From Ecdyonurus torrentis (taxonomy: Eukaryota > Arthropoda > Insecta > Ephemeroptera > Heptageniidae): 64,000 bases of DNA. Location of the stretch: NCBI GenBank assembly GCA_949318235.1, contig CASGGR010000044.1:62001-126000 (forward strand), read 5' to 3'. Shown here in pieces: positions 22,120-38,700 of this stretch (position 1 is its first letter; every line of letters starts with the position of its first letter). A model generated the notes under the pieces. It searched no databases. It saw only the letters and a list, made by a program, of their open reading frames with translations, and had not been told where the DNA came from. Made by a program: the position numbers and the translations under genes.

Positions 22120-25100
22120 CAAGAACCAAATGTTATTGAATGATAAAAATCATACTTTTTACACGATTAAAACTAGTTTTGATGATTTCTCAGAAACTAA
22201 GAATGCTACAGACATCAAATTCAACTCAAAACATAGCTTTTTCAATTCTCTACAAAAAAGATGTCATGAACTTTTTTGCTCCGACGCATACTTTTTGGGT
22301 TATTGACAATTTTAGTTTTCACTCATCATGTAGCCAAACCAAGTCATAAAACAAAGTTTCTATTTCAAGAACCAAATGTTATTGAATGATAAAAATCATA
22401 CTTTTTACACGATTAAAACTAGTTTTGATGATTTCTCAGAAACTAAGAATGCTACAGACATCAAATTCGACTCAAAACATAGCTTTTTCAATTCTCTACA
22501 AAAAAGATGTCTTGAACTTTTTTGCTCCGACGCATACTTTTTGGGTTATTGACAATTTTAGTTTTCACTCATCATGTAGCCAAACCAAGTCATGAAACAA
22601 AGTTTTTATTTCAAGAACCAAATGTTATTGAATGATAAAAATCATACTTTTTACACGATTAAAACTAGTTTTGATGATTTCTCAGAAACTAAGAATGCTA
22701 CAGACATCAAATTCAATTCAAAACATAGCTTTTTCAATTCTCTACAAAAAAGATGTCATGAACTTTTTTGCTCCGACGCATACTTTTTGGGTTATTGACA
22801 ATTATAGTTTTCACTCATCATGTAGCCAAACCAAGTCATTAAACAAAGTTTCTATTTCAAGAACCAAATGTTATTGAATGATAAAAATCATACTTTTTAC
22901 ACGATTAAAACTAGTTTTGATGATTTCTCAGAAACTAAGAATGCTACAGACATCAAATTCAACTCAAAACATAGCTTTTTTAATTCTCTACAAAAAAGAT
23001 GTCTTGAACTTTTTTGCTCCGACGCATACTTTTTGGGTTATTGACAATTTTAGTTTTCACTCATCATGTAGCCAAACCAAGTCATGAAACAAAGTTTTTA
23101 TTTCAAGAACCAAATGTTATTGAATGATAAAAATCATACTTTTTACACGATTAAAACTAGTTTTGATGATTTCTCAGAAACTAAGAATGCTACAGACATC
23201 AAATTCGACTCAAAACATAGCTTTTTCAATTCTCTACAAAAAAGATGTCTTGAACTTTTTTGCTCCGACGCATACTTTTTGGGTTATTGACAATTTTAGT
23301 TTTCACTCATCATGTAGCCAAACCAAGTCATGAAACAAAGTTTTTATTTCAAGAACCAAATGTTATTGAATGATAAAAATCATACTTTTTACACGATTAA
23401 AACTAGTTTTGATGATTTCTCAAAAACTAAGAATGCTACAGACTTACTATTTTACTCAAAACATAGCTTTTTTAATTCTCTACAAAAAAGATGTCTTAAA
23501 CTTTTTTGCTCCGACGCATACTTTTTGGGTTATTGACAATTTTAGTTTTCACTCATCATGTAGCCAAACCGAGTCATGAAACAAAGTTTTTATTTCAAGA
23601 ACCAAATGTTATTGAATGATAAAAATCATATTTTTACACGATTAAAACTAGTTTTGATGATTTCTCAAAAACTAAGAATGCTACAGACTTATATTTTACT
23701 CAAAACATAGCTTTTTCAATTCTCTACAAAAAAGATGTCTTAAACTTTTTTGCTCCGACGCATACTTTTTGGGTTATTGACAATTTTAGTTTTCACTCAT
23801 CATGTAGCCAAACCGAGTCATGAAACAAAGTTTCTATTTTAAGAACCAAATGTTATTGAATGATAAAAATCATACTTTTTACACGATTAAAACTAGTTTT
23901 GATGATTTCTCAGAAACTAAGAATGCTACAGACATCAAATTCAACTCAAAACATAGCTTTTTCAATTCTCTACAAAAAAGATGTCATGAACTTTTTTGCT
24001 CCGACGCATACTTTTTGGGTTATTGACAATTTTAGTTTTCACTCATCATGTAGCCAAACCAAGTCATAAAACAAAGTTTCTATTTCAAGAACCAAATGTT
24101 ATTGAATGATAAAAATCATACTTTTTACACCATTAAAACTAGTTTTGATGATTTCTCAGAAACTAAGAATGCTACAGACATCAAATTCGACTCAAAACAT
24201 AGCTTTTTCAATTCTCTACAAAAAAGATGTCTTGAACTTTTTTGCTCCGACGCATACTTTTTGGGTTATTGACAATTTTAGTTTTCACTCATCATGTAGC
24301 CAAACCAAGTCATGAAACAAAGTTTTTATTTCAAGAACCAAATGTTATTGAATGATAAAAATCATACTTTTTACACGATTAAAACTAGTTTTGATGATTT
24401 CTCAGAAACTAAGAATGCTACAGACATCAAATTCAATTCAAAACATAGCTTTTTCAATTCTCTACAAAAAAGATGTCATGAACTTTTTTGCTCCGACGCA
24501 TACTTTTTGGGTTATTGACAATTATAGTTTTCACTCATCATGTAGCCAAACCAAGTCATTAAACAAAGTTTCTATTTCAAGAACCAAATGTTATTGAATG
24601 ATAAAAATCATACTTTTTACACGATTAAAACTAGTTTTGATGATTTCTCAGAAACTAAGAATGCTACAGACATCAAATTCAACTCAAAACATAGCTTTTT
24701 TAATTCTCTACAAAAAAGATGTCTTGAACTTTTTTGCTCCGACGCATACTTTTTGGGTTATTGACAATTTTAGTTTTCACTCATCATGTAGCCAAACCAA
24801 GTCATGAAACAAAGTTTTTATTTCAAGAACCAAATGTTATTGAATGATAAAAATCATACTTTTTACACGATTAAAACTAGTTTTGATGATTTCTCAAAAA
24901 CTAAAAATGCTACAGACTTACTATTTTACTCAAAACATAGCTTTTTCAATTCTCTACAAAAAAGATGTCTTGAACTTTTTTGCTCCGACGCATACTTTTT
25001 GGGTTATTGACAATTTTAGTTTTCACTCATCATGTAGCCAAACCGAGTCATGAAACAAAGTTTCTATTTCAAGAACCAAATGTTATTGAATGATAAAAAT

Positions 25101-26786
25101 CATACTTTTTACACGTTTAAAACTAGTTTTGATGATTTCTCAGAAACTAAGAATGCTACAGACATCAAATTCAACTCAAAACATAGCTTTTTCAATTCTC
25201 TACAAAAAAGATGTCTTGAACTTTTTTGCTCCGACGCATACTTTTTGGGTTATTGACAATTTTAGTTTTCACTCATCATGTAGCCAAACCAAGTCATGAA
25301 ACAAAGTTTTTATTTCAAGAACCAAATGTTATTGAATGATAAAAATCATACTTTTTACACGATTAAAACTAGTTTTGATGATTTCTCAGAAACTAAGAAT
25401 GCTACAGACATCAAATTCGACTCAAAACATAGCTTTTTCAATTCTCTACAAAAAAGATGTCTTGAACTTTTTTGCTCCGACGCATACTTTTTGGGTTATT
25501 GACAATTTTAGTTTTCACTCATCATGTAGCCAAACCAAGTCATGAAACAAAGTTTTTATTTCAAGAACCAAATGTTATTGAATGATAAAAATCATACTTT
25601 TTACACGATTAAAACTAGTTTTGATGATTTCTCAAAAACTAAAAATGCTACAGACTTACTATTTTACTCAAAACATAGCTTTTTCAATTCTCTACAAAAA
25701 AGATGTCTTGAACTTTTTTGCTCCGACGCATACTTTTTGGGTTATTGACAATTTTAGTTTTCACTCATCATGTAGCCAAACCGAGTCATGAAACAAAGTT
25801 TCTATTTTAAGAACCAAATGTTATTGAATGATAAAAATCATACTTTTTACACGATTAAAACTAGTTTTGATGATTTCTCAGAAACTAAGAATGCTACAGA
25901 CATCAAATTCAACTCAAAACATAGCTTTTTCAATTCTCTACAAAAAAGATGTCATGAACTTTTTTGCTCCGACGCATACTTTTTGGGTTATTGACAATTT
26001 TAGTTTTCACTCATCATGTAGCCAAACCAAGTCATAAAACAAAGTTTCTATTTCAAGAACCAAATGTTATTGAATGATAAAAATCATACTTTTTACACCA
26101 TTAAAACTAGTTTTGATGATTTCTCAGAAACTAAGAATGCTACAGACATCAAATTCGACTCAAAACATAGCTTTTTCAATTCTCTACAAAAAAGATGTCT
26201 TGAACTTTTTTGCTCCGACGCATACTTTTTGGGTTATTGACAATTTTAGTTTTCACTCATCATGTAGCCAAACCAAGTCATGAAACAAAGTTTTTATTTC
26301 AAGAACCAAATGTTATTGAATGATAAAAATCATACTTTTTACACGATTAAAACTAGTTTTGATGATTTCTCAGAAACTAAGAATGCTACAGACATCAAAT
26401 TCAACTCAAAACATAGCTTTTTCAATTCTCTACAAAAAAGATGTCATGAACTTTTTTGCTCCGACGCATACTTTTTGGGTTATTGACAATTTTAGTTTTC
26501 ACTCATCATGTAGCCAAACCAAGTCATAAAACAAAGTTTCTATTTCAAGAACCAAATGTTATTGAATGATAAAAATCATACTTTTTACACCATTAAAACT
26601 AGTTTTGATGATTTCTCAGAAACTAAGAATGCTACAGACATCAAATTCGACTCAAAACATAGCTTTTTCAATTCTCTACAAAAAAGATGTCTTGAACTTT
26701 TTTGCTCCGACGCATACTTTTTGGGTTATTGACAATTTTAGTTTTCACTCATCATGTAGCCAAACCAAGTCATGAAACAAAGTTTT

Positions 26787-29700
26787 TATTTCAAGAACCA
26801 AATGTTATTGAATGATAAAAATCATACTTTTTACACGATTAAAACTAGTTTTGATGATTTCTCAGAAACTAAGAATGCTACAGACATCAAATTCAATTCA
26901 AAACATAGCTTTTTCAATTCTCTACAAAAAAGATGTCATGAACTTTTTTGCTCCGACGCATACTTTTTGGGTTATTGACAATTATAGTTTTCACTCATCA
27001 TGTAGCCAAACCAAGTCATTAAACAAAGTTTCTATTTCAAGAACCAAATGTTATTGAATGATAAAAATCATACTTTTTACACGATTAAAACTAGTTTTGA
27101 TGATTTCTCAGAAACTAAGAATGCTACAGACATCAAATTCAACTCAAAACATAGCTTTTTTAATTCTCTACAAAAAAGATGTCTTGAACTTTTTTGCTCC
27201 GACGCATACTTTTTGGGTTATTGACAATTTTAGTTTTCACTCATCATGTAGCCAAACCAAGTCATGAAACAAAGTTTTTATTTCAAGAACCAAATGTTAT
27301 TGAATGATAAAAATCATACTTTTTACACGATTAAAACTAGTTTTGATGATTTCTCAAAAACTAAAAATGCTACAGACTTACTATTTTACTCAAAACATAG
27401 CTTTTTCAATTCTCTACAAAAAAGATGTCTTGAACTTTTTTGCTCCGACGCATACTTTTTGGGTTATTGACAATTTTAGTTTTCACTCATCATGTAGCCA
27501 AACCGAGTCATGAAACAAAGTTTCTATTTCAAGAACCAAATGTTATTGAATGATAAAAATCATACTTTTTACACGTTTAAAACTAGTTTTGATGATTTCT
27601 CAGAAACTAAGAATGCTACAGACATCAAATTCAACTCAAAACATAGCTTTTTCAATTCTCTACAAAAAAGATGTCTTGAACTTTTTTGCTCCGACGCATA
27701 CTTTTTGGGTTATTGACAATTTTAGTTTTCACTCATCATGTAGCCAAACCAAGTCATGAAACAAAGTTTTTATTTCAAGAACCAAATGTTATTGAATGAT
27801 AAAAATCATACTTTTTACACGATTAAAACTAGTTTTGATGATTTCTCAGAAACTAAGAATGCTACAGACATAAAATTCGACTCAAAACATAGCTTTTTCA
27901 ATTCTCTACAAAAAAGATGTCTTGAACTTTTTTGCTCCGACGCATACTTTTTGGGTTATTGACAATTTTAGTTTTCACTCATCATGTAGCCAAACCAAGT
28001 CATGAAACAAAGTTTTTATTTCAAGAACCAAATGTTATTGAATGATAAAAATCATACTTTTTACACGATTAAAACTAGTTTTGATGATTTCTCAAAAACT
28101 AAAAATGCTACAGACTTACTATTTTACTCAAAACATAGCTTTTTCAATTCTCTACAAAAAAGATGTCTTGAACTTTTTTGCTCCGACGCATACTTTTTGG
28201 GTTATTGACAATTTTAGTTTTCACTCATCATGTAGCCAAACCGAGTCATGAAACAAAGTTTCTATTTCAAGAACCAAATGTTATTGAATGATAAAAATCA
28301 TACTTTTTACACGATTAAAACTAGTTTTGATGATTTCTCAGAAACTAAGAATGCTACAGACATCAAATTCAACTCAAAACATAGCTTTTTCAATTCTCTA
28401 CAAAAAAGATGTCATGAACTTTTTTGCTCCGACGCATACTTTTTGGGTTATTGACAATTTTAGTTTTCACTCATCATGTAGCCAAACCAAGTCATAAAAC
28501 AAAGTTTCTATTTCAAGAACCAAATGTTATTGAATGATAAAAATCATACTTTTTACACGATTAAAACTAGTTTTGATGATTTCTCAGAAACTAAGAATGC
28601 TACAGACATCAAATTCGACTCAAAACATAGCTTTTTCAATTCTCTACAAAAAAGATGTCTTGAACTTTTTTGCTCCGACGCATACTTTTTGGGTTATTGA
28701 CAATTTTAGTTTTCACTCATCATGTAGCCAAACCAAGTCATGAAACAAAGTTTTTATTTCAAGAACCAAATGTTATTGAATGATAAAAATCATACTTTTT
28801 ACACGATTAAAACTAGTTTTGATGATTTCTCAGAAACTAAGAATGCTACAGACATCAAATTCAATTCAAAACATAGCTTTTTCAATTCTCTACAAAAAAG
28901 ATGTCATGAACTTTTTTGCTCCGACGCATACTTTTTGGGTTATTGACAATTATAGTTTTCACTCATCATGTAGCCAAACCAAGTCATTAAACAAAGTTTC
29001 TATTTCAAGAACCAAATGTTATTGAATGATAAAAATCATACTTTTTACACGATTAAAACTAGTTTTGATGATTTCTCAGAAACTAAGAATGCTACAGACA
29101 TCAAATTCAACTCAAAACATAGCTTTTTTAATTCTCTACAAAAAAGATGTCTTGAACTTTTTTGCTCCGACGCATACTTTTTGGGTTATTGACAATTTTA
29201 GTTTTCACTCATCATGTAGCCAAACCAAGTCATGAAACAAAGTTTTTATTTCAAGAACCAAATGTTATTGAATGATAAAAATCATACTTTTTACACGATT
29301 AAAACTAGTTTTGATGATTTCTCAAAAACTAAGAATGCTACAGACTTACTATTTTACTCAAAACATAGCTTTTTTAATTCTCTACAAAAAAGATGTCTTA
29401 AACTTTTTTGCTCCGACGCATACTTTTTGGGTTATTGACAATTTTAGTTTTCACTCATCATGTAGCCAAACCGAGTCATGAAACAAAGTTTTTATTTCAA
29501 GAACCAAATGTTATTGAATGATAAAAATCATATTTTTACACGATTAAAACTAGTTTTGATGATTTCTCAAAAACTAAGAATGCTACAGACTTATATTTTA
29601 CTCAAAACATAGCTTTTTCAATTCTCTACAAAAAAGATGTCTTAAACTTTTTTGCTCCGACGCATACTTTTTGGGTTATTGACAATTTTAGTTTTCACTC

Positions 29701-32700
29701 ATCATGTAGCCAAACCGAGTCATGAAACAAAGTTTCTATTTTAAGAACCAAATGTTATTGAATGATAAAAATCATACTTTTTACACGATTAAAACTAGTT
29801 TTGATGATTTCTCAGAAACTAAGAATGCTACAGACATCAAATTCAACTCAAAACATAGCTTTTTCAATTCTCTACAAAAAAGATGTCATGAACTTTTTTG
29901 CTCCGACGCATACTTTTTGGGTTATTGACAATTTTAGTTTTCACTCATCATGTAGCCAAACCAAGTCATAAAACAAAGTTTCTATTTCAAGAACCAAATG
30001 TTATTGAATGATAAAAATCATACTTTTTACACCATTAAAACTAGTTTTGATGATTTCTCAGAAACTAAGAATGCTACAGACATCAAATTCGACTCAAAAC
30101 ATAGCTTTTTCAATTCTCTACAAAAAAGATGTCTTGAACTTTTTTGCTCCGACGCATACTTTTTGGGTTATTGACAATTTTAGTTTTCACTCATCATGTA
30201 GCCAAACCAAGTCATGAAACAAAGTTTTTATTTCAAGAACCAAATGTTATTGAATGATAAAAATCATACTTTTTACACGATTAAAACTAGTTTTGATGAT
30301 TTCTCAGAAACTAAGAATGCTACAGACATCAAATTCAATTCAAAACATAGCTTTTTCAATTCTCTACAAAAAAGATGTCATGAACTTTTTTGCTCCGACG
30401 CATACTTTTTGGGTTATTGACAATTATAGTTTTCACTCATCATGTAGCCAAACCAAGTCATTAAACAAAGTTTCTATTTCAAGAACCAAATGTTATTGAA
30501 TGATAAAAATCATACTTTTTACACGATTAAAACTAGTTTTGATGATTTCTCAGAAACTAAGAATGCTACAGACATCAAATTCAACTCAAAACATAGCTTT
30601 TTTAATTCTCTACAAAAAAGATGTCTTGAACTTTTTTGCTCCGACGCATACTTTTTGGGTTATTGACAATTTTAGTTTTCACTCATCATGTAGCCAAACC
30701 AAGTCATGAAACAAAGTTTTTATTTCAAGAACCAAATGTTATTGAATGATAAAAATCATACTTTTTACACGATTAAAACTAGTTTTGATGATTTCTCAAA
30801 AACTAAAAATGCTACAGACTTACTATTTTACTCAAAACATAGCTTTTTCAATTCTCTACAAAAAAGATGTCTTGAACTTTTTTGCTCCGACGCATACTTT
30901 TTGGGTTATTGACAATTTTAGTTTTCACTCATCATGTAGCCAAACCGAGTCATGAAACAAAGTTTCTATTTCAAGAACCAAATGTTATTGAATGATAAAA
31001 ATCATACTTTTTACACGTTTAAAACTAGTTTTGATGATTTCTCAGAAACTAAGAATGCTACAGACATCAAATTCAACTCAAAACATAGCTTTTTCAATTC
31101 TCTACAAAAAAGATGTCTTGAACTTTTTTGCTCCGACGCATACTTTTTGGGTTATTGACAATTTTAGTTTTCACTCATCATGTAGCCAAACCAAGTCATG
31201 AAACAAAGTTTTTATTTCAAGAACCAAATGTTATTGAATGATAAAAATCATACTTTTTACACGATTAAAACTAGTTTTGATGATTTCTCAGAAACTAAGA
31301 ATGCTACAGACATCAAATTCGACTCAAAACATAGCTTTTTCAATTCTCTACAAAAAAGATGTCTTGAACTTTTTTGCTCCGACGCATACTTTTTGGGTTA
31401 TTGACAATTTTAGTTTTCACTCATCATGTAGCCAAACCAAGTCATGAAACAAAGTTTTTATTTCAAGAACCAAATGTTATTGAATGATAAAAATCATACT
31501 TTTTACACGATTAAAACTAGTTTTGATGATTTCTCAAAAACTAAAAATGCTACAGACTTACTATTTTACTCAAAACATAGCTTTTTCAATTCTCTACAAA
31601 AAAGATGTCTTGAACTTTTTTGCTCCGACGCATACTTTTTGGGTTATTGACAATTTTAGTTTTCACTCATCATGTAGCCAAACCGAGTCATGAAACAAAG
31701 TTTCTATTTCAAGAACCAAATGTTATTGAATGATAAAAATCATACTTTTTACACGATTAAAACTAGTTTTGATGATTTCTCAGAAACTAAGAATGCTACA
31801 GACATCAAATTCAACTCAAAACATAGCTTTTTCAATTCTCTACAAAAAAGATGTCATGAACTTTTTTGCTCCGACGCATACTTTTTGGGTTATTGACAAT
31901 TTTAGTTTTCACTCATCATGTAGCCAAACCAAGTCATAAAACAAAGTTTCTATTTCAAGAACCAAATGTTATTGAATGATAAAAATCATACTTTTTACAC
32001 GATTAAAACTAGTTTTGATGATTTCTCAGAAACTAAGAATGCTACAGACATCAAATTCGACTCAAAACATAGCTTTTTCAATTCTCTACAAAAAAGATGT
32101 CTTGAACTTTTTTGCTCCGACGCATACTTTTTGGGTTATTGACAATTTTAGTTTTCACTCATCATGTAGCCAAACCAAGTCATGAAACAAAGTTTTTATT
32201 TCAAGAACCAAATGTTATTGAATGATAAAAATCATACTTTTTACACGATTAAAACTAGTTTTGATGATTTCTCAGAAACTAAGAATGCTACAGACATCAA
32301 ATTCAATTCAAAACATAGCTTTTTCAATTCTCTACAAAAAAGATGTCATGAACTTTTTTGCTCCGACGCATACTTTTTGGGTTATTGACAATTATAGTTT
32401 TCACTCATCATGTAGCCAAACCAAGTCATTAAACAAAGTTTCTATTTCAAGAACCAAATGTTATTGAATGATAAAAATCATACTTTTTACACGATTAAAA
32501 CTAGTTTTGATGATTTCTCAGAAACTAAGAATGCTACAGACATCAAATTCAACTCAAAACATAGCTTTTTTAATTCTCTACAAAAAAGATGTCTTGAACT
32601 TTTTTGCTCCGACGCATACTTTTTGGGTTATTGACAATTTTAGTTTTCACTCATCATGTAGCCAAACCAAGTCATGAAACAAAGTTTTTATTTCAAGAAC

Positions 32701-35700
32701 CAAATGTTATTGAATGATAAAAATCATACTTTTTACACGATTAAAACTAGTTTTGATGATTTCTCAAAAACTAAAAATGCTACAGACTTACTATTTTACT
32801 CAAAACATAGCTTTTTCAATTCTCTACAAAAAAGATGTCTTGAACTTTTTTGCTCCGACGCATACTTTTTGGGTTATTGACAATTTTAGTTTTCACTCAT
32901 CATGTAGCCAAACCGAGTCATGAAACAAAGTTTCTATTTCAAGAACCAAATGTTATTGAATGATAAAAATCATACTTTTTACACGTTTAAAACTAGTTTT
33001 GATGATTTCTCAGAAACTAAGAATGCTACAGACATCAAATTCAACTCAAAACATAGCTTTTTCAATTCTCTACAAAAAAGATGTCTTGAACTTTTTTGCT
33101 CCGACGCATACTTTTTGGGTTATTGACAATTTTAGTTTTCACTCATCATGTAGCCAAACCAAGTCATGAAACAAAGTTTTTATTTCAAGAACCAAATGTT
33201 ATTGAATGATAAAAATCATACTTTTTACACGATTAAAACTAGTTTTGATGATTTCTCAGAAACTAAGAATGCTACAGACATCAAATTCGACTCAAAACAT
33301 AGCTTTTTCAATTCTCTACAAAAAAGATGTCTTGAACTTTTTTGCTCCGACGCATACTTTTTGGGTTATTGACAATTTTAGTTTTCACTCATCATGTAGC
33401 CAAACCAAGTCATGAAACAAAGTTTTTATTTCAAGAACCAAATGTTATTGAATGATAAAAATCATACTTTTTACACGATTAAAACTAGTTTTGATGATTT
33501 CTCAGAAACTAAGAATGCTACAGACATCAAATTCAACTCAAAACATAGCTTTTTCAATTCTCTACAAAAAAGATGTCATGAACTTTTTTGCTCCGACGCA
33601 TACTTTTTGGGTTATTGACAATTTTAGTTTTCACTCATCATGTAGCCAAACCAAGTCATAAAACAAAGTTTCTATTTCAAGAACCAAATGTTATTGAATG
33701 ATAAAAATCATACTTTTTACACGATTAAAACTAGTTTTGATGATTTCTCAGAAACTAAGAATGCTACAGACATCAAATTCAATTCAAAACATAGCTTTTT
33801 CAATTCTCTACAAAAAAGATGTCATGAACTTTTTTGCTCCGACGCATACTTTTTGGGTTATTGACAATTATAGTTTTCACTCATCATGTAGCCAAACCAA
33901 GTCATTAAACAAAGTTTCTATTTCAAGAACCAAATGTTATTGAATGATAAAAATCATACTTTTTACACGATTAAAACTAGTTTTGATGATTTCTCAGAAA
34001 CTAAGAATGCTACAGACATCAAATTCAATTCAAAACATAGCTTTTTCAATTCTCTACAAAAAAGATGTCATGAACTTTTTTGCTCCGACGCATACTTTTT
34101 GGGTTATTGACAATTATAGTTTTCACTCATCATGTAGCCAAACCAAGTCATTAAACAAAGTTTCTATTTCAAGAACCAAATGTTATTGAATGATAAAAAT
34201 CATACTTTTTACACGATTAAAACTAGTTTTGATGATTTCTCAGAAACTAAGAATGCTACAGACATCAAATTCAACTCAAAACATAGCTTTTTTAATTCTC
34301 TACAAAAAAGATGTCTTGAACTTTTTTGCTCCGACGCATACTTTTTGGGTTATTGACAATTTTAGTTTTCACTCATCATGTAGCCAAACCAAGTCATGAA
34401 ACAAAGTTTTTATTTCAAGAACCAAATGTTATTGAATGATAAAAATCATACTTTTTACACGATTAAAACTAGTTTTGATGATTTCTCAAAAACTAAAAAT
34501 GCTACAGACTTACTATTTTACTCAAAACATAGCTTTTTCAATTCTCTACAAAAAAGATGTCTTGAACTTTTTTGCTCCGACGCATACTTTTTGGGTTATT
34601 GACAATTTTAGTTTTCACTCATCATGTAGCCAAACCGAGTCATGAAACAAAGTTTCTATTTCAAGAACCAAATGTTATTGAATGATAAAAATCATACTTT
34701 TTACACGTTTAAAACTAGTTTTGATGATTTCTCAGAAACTAAGAATGCTACAGACATCAAATTCAACTCAAAACATAGCTTTTTCAATTCTCTACAAAAA
34801 AGATGTCTTGAACTTTTTTGCTCCGACGCATACTTTTTGGGTTATTGACAATTTTAGTTTTCACTCATCATGTAGCCAAACCAAGTCATGAAACAAAGTT
34901 TTTATTTCAAGAACCAAATGTTATTGAATGATAAAAATCATACTTTTTACACGATTAAAACTAGTTTTGATGATTTCTCAGAAACTAAGAATGCTACAGA
35001 CATCAAATTCGACTCAAAACATAGCTTTTTCAATTCTCTACAAAAAAGATGTCTTGAACTTTTTTGCTCCGACGCATACTTTTTGGGTTATTGACAATTT
35101 TAGTTTTCACTCATCATGTAGCCAAACCAAGTCATGAAACAAAGTTTTTATTTCAAGAACCAAATGTTATTGAATGATAAAAATCATACTTTTTACACGA
35201 TTAAAACTAGTTTTGATGATTTCTCAAAAACTAAAAATGCTACAGACTTACTATTTTACTCAAAACATAGCTTTTTCAATTCTCTACAAAAAAGATGTCT
35301 TGAACTTTTTTGCTCCGACGCATACTTTTTGGGTTATTGACAATTTTAGTTTTCACTCATCATGTAGCCAAACCGAGTCATGAAACAAAGTTTCTATTTC
35401 AAGAACCAAATGTTATTGAATGATAAAAATCATACTTTTTACACGATTAAAACTAGTTTTGATGATTTCTCAGAAACTAAGAATGCTACAGACATCAAAT
35501 TCAACTCAAAACATAGCTTTTTCAATTCTCTACAAAAAAGATGTCATGAACTTTTTTGCTCCGACGCATACTTTTTGGGTTATTGACAATTTTAGTTTTC
35601 ACTCATCATGTAGCCAAACCAAGTCATAAAACAAAGTTTCTATTTCAAGAACCAAATGTTATTGAATGATAAAAATCATACTTTTTACACGATTAAAACT

Positions 35701-38700
35701 AGTTTTGATGATTTCTCAGAAACTAAGAATGCTACAGACATCAAATTCGACTCAAAACATAGCTTTTTCAATTCTCTACAAAAAAGATGTCTTGAACTTT
35801 TTTGCTCCGACGCATACTTTTTGGGTTATTGACAATTTTAGTTTTCACTCATCATGTAGCCAAACCAAGTCATGAAACAAAGTTTTTATTTCAAGAACCA
35901 AATGTTATTGAATGATAAAAATCATACTTTTTACACGATTAAAACTAGTTTTGATGATTTCTCAGAAACTAAGAATGCTACAGACATCAAATTCAATTCA
36001 AAACATAGCTTTTTCAATTCTCTACAAAAAAGATGTCATGAACTTTTTTGCTCCGACGCATACTTTTTGGGTTATTGACAATTATAGTTTTCACTCATCA
36101 TGTAGCCAAACCAAGTCATTAAACAAAGTTTCTATTTCAAGAACCAAATGTTATTGAATGATAAAAATCATACTTTTTACACGATTAAAACTAGTTTTGA
36201 TGATTTCTCAGAAACTAAGAATGCTACAGACATCAAATTCAACTCAAAACATAGCTTTTTTAATTCTCTACAAAAAAGATGTCTTGAACTTTTTTGCTCC
36301 GACGCATACTTTTTGGGTTATTGACAATTTTAGTTTTCACTCATCATGTAGCCAAACCAAGTCATGAAACAAAGTTTTTATTTCAAGAACCAAATGTTAT
36401 TGAATGATAAAAATCATACTTTTTACACGATTAAAACTAGTTTTGATGATTTCTCAAAAACTAAGAATGCTACAGACTTACTATTTTACTCAAAACATAG
36501 CTTTTTTAATTCTCTACAAAAAAGATGTCTTAAACTTTTTTGCTCCGACGCATACTTTTTGGGTTATTGACAATTTTAGTTTTCACTCATCATGTAGCCA
36601 AACCGAGTCATGAAACAAAGTTTTTATTTCAAGAACCAAATGTTATTGAATGATAAAAATCATATTTTTACACGATTAAAACTAGTTTTGATGATTTCTC
36701 AAAAACTAAGAATGCTACAGACTTATATTTTACTCAAAACATAGCTTTTTCAATTCTCTACAAAAAAGATGTCTTAAACTTTTTTGCTCCGACGCATACT
36801 TTTTGGGTTATTGACAATTTTAGTTTTCACTCATCATGTAGCCAAACCGAGTCATGAAACAAAGTTTCTATTTTAAGAACCAAATGTTATTGAATGATAA
36901 AAATCATACTTTTTACACGATTAAAACTAGTTTTGATGATTTCTCAGAAACTAAGAATGCTACAGACATCAAATTCAACTCAAAACATAGCTTTTTCAAT
37001 TCTCTACAAAAAAGATGTCATGAACTTTTTTGCTCCGACGCATACTTTTTGGGTTATTGACAATTTTAGTTTTCACTCATCATGTAGCCAAACCAAGTCA
37101 TAAAACAAAGTTTCTATTTCAAGAACCAAATGTTATTGAATGATAAAAATCATACTTTTTACACCATTAAAACTAGTTTTGATGATTTCTCAGAAACTAA
37201 GAATGCTACAGACATCAAATTCGACTCAAAACATAGCTTTTTCAATTCTCTACAAAAAAGATGTCTTGAACTTTTTTGCTCCGACGCATACTTTTTGGGT
37301 TATTGACAATTTTAGTTTTCACTCATCATGTAGCCAAACCAAGTCATGAAACAAAGTTTTTATTTCAAGAACCAAATGTTATTGAATGATAAAAATCATA
37401 CTTTTTACACGATTAAAACTAGTTTTGATGATTTCTCAGAAACTAAGAATGCTACAGACATCAAATTCAATTCAAAACATAGCTTTTTCAATTCTCTACA
37501 AAAAAGATGTCATGAACTTTTTTGCTCCGACGCATACTTTTTGGGTTATTGACAATTATAGTTTTCACTCATCATGTAGCCAAACCAAGTCATTAAACAA
37601 AGTTTCTATTTCAAGAACCAAATGTTATTGAATGATAAAAATCATACTTTTTACACGATTAAAACTAGTTTTGATGATTTCTCAGAAACTAAGAATGCTA
37701 CAGACATCAAATTCAACTCAAAACATAGCTTTTTTAATTCTCTACAAAAAAGATGTCTTGAACTTTTTTGCTCCGACGCATACTTTTTGGGTTATTGACA
37801 ATTTTAGTTTTCACTCATCATGTAGCCAAACCAAGTCATGAAACAAAGTTTTTATTTCAAGAACCAAATGTTATTGAATGATAAAAATCATACTTTTTAC
37901 ACGATTAAAACTAGTTTTGATGATTTCTCAAAAACTAAAAATGCTACAGACTTACTATTTTACTCAAAACATAGCTTTTTCAATTCTCTACAAAAAAGAT
38001 GTCTTGAACTTTTTTGCTCCGACGCATACTTTTTGGGTTATTGACAATTTTAGTTTTCACTCATCATGTAGCCAAACCGAGTCATGAAACAAAGTTTCTA
38101 TTTCAAGAACCAAATGTTATTGAATGATAAAAATCATACTTTTTACACGTTTAAAACTAGTTTTGATGATTTCTCAGAAACTAAGAATGCTACAGACATC
38201 AAATTCAACTCAAAACATAGCTTTTTCAATTCTCTACAAAAAAGATGTCTTGAACTTTTTTGCTCCGACGCATACTTTTTGGGTTATTGACAATTTTAGT
38301 TTTCACTCATCATGTAGCCAAACCAAGTCATGAAACAAAGTTTTTATTTCAAGAACCAAATGTTATTGAATGATAAAAATCATACTTTTTACACGATTAA
38401 AACTAGTTTTGATGATTTCTCAGAAACTAAGAATGCTACAGACATCATATTCGACTCAAAACATAGCTTTTTCAATTCTCTACAAAAAAGATGTCTTGAA
38501 CTTTTTTGCTCCGACGCATACTTTTTGGGTTATTGACAATTTTAGTTTTCACTCATCATGTAGCCAAACCAAGTCATGAAACAAAGTTTTTATTTCAAGA
38601 ACCAAATGTTATTGAATGATAAAAATCATACTTTTTACACGATTAAAACTAGTTTTGATGATTTCTCAAAAACTAAAAATGCTACAGACTTACTATTTTA

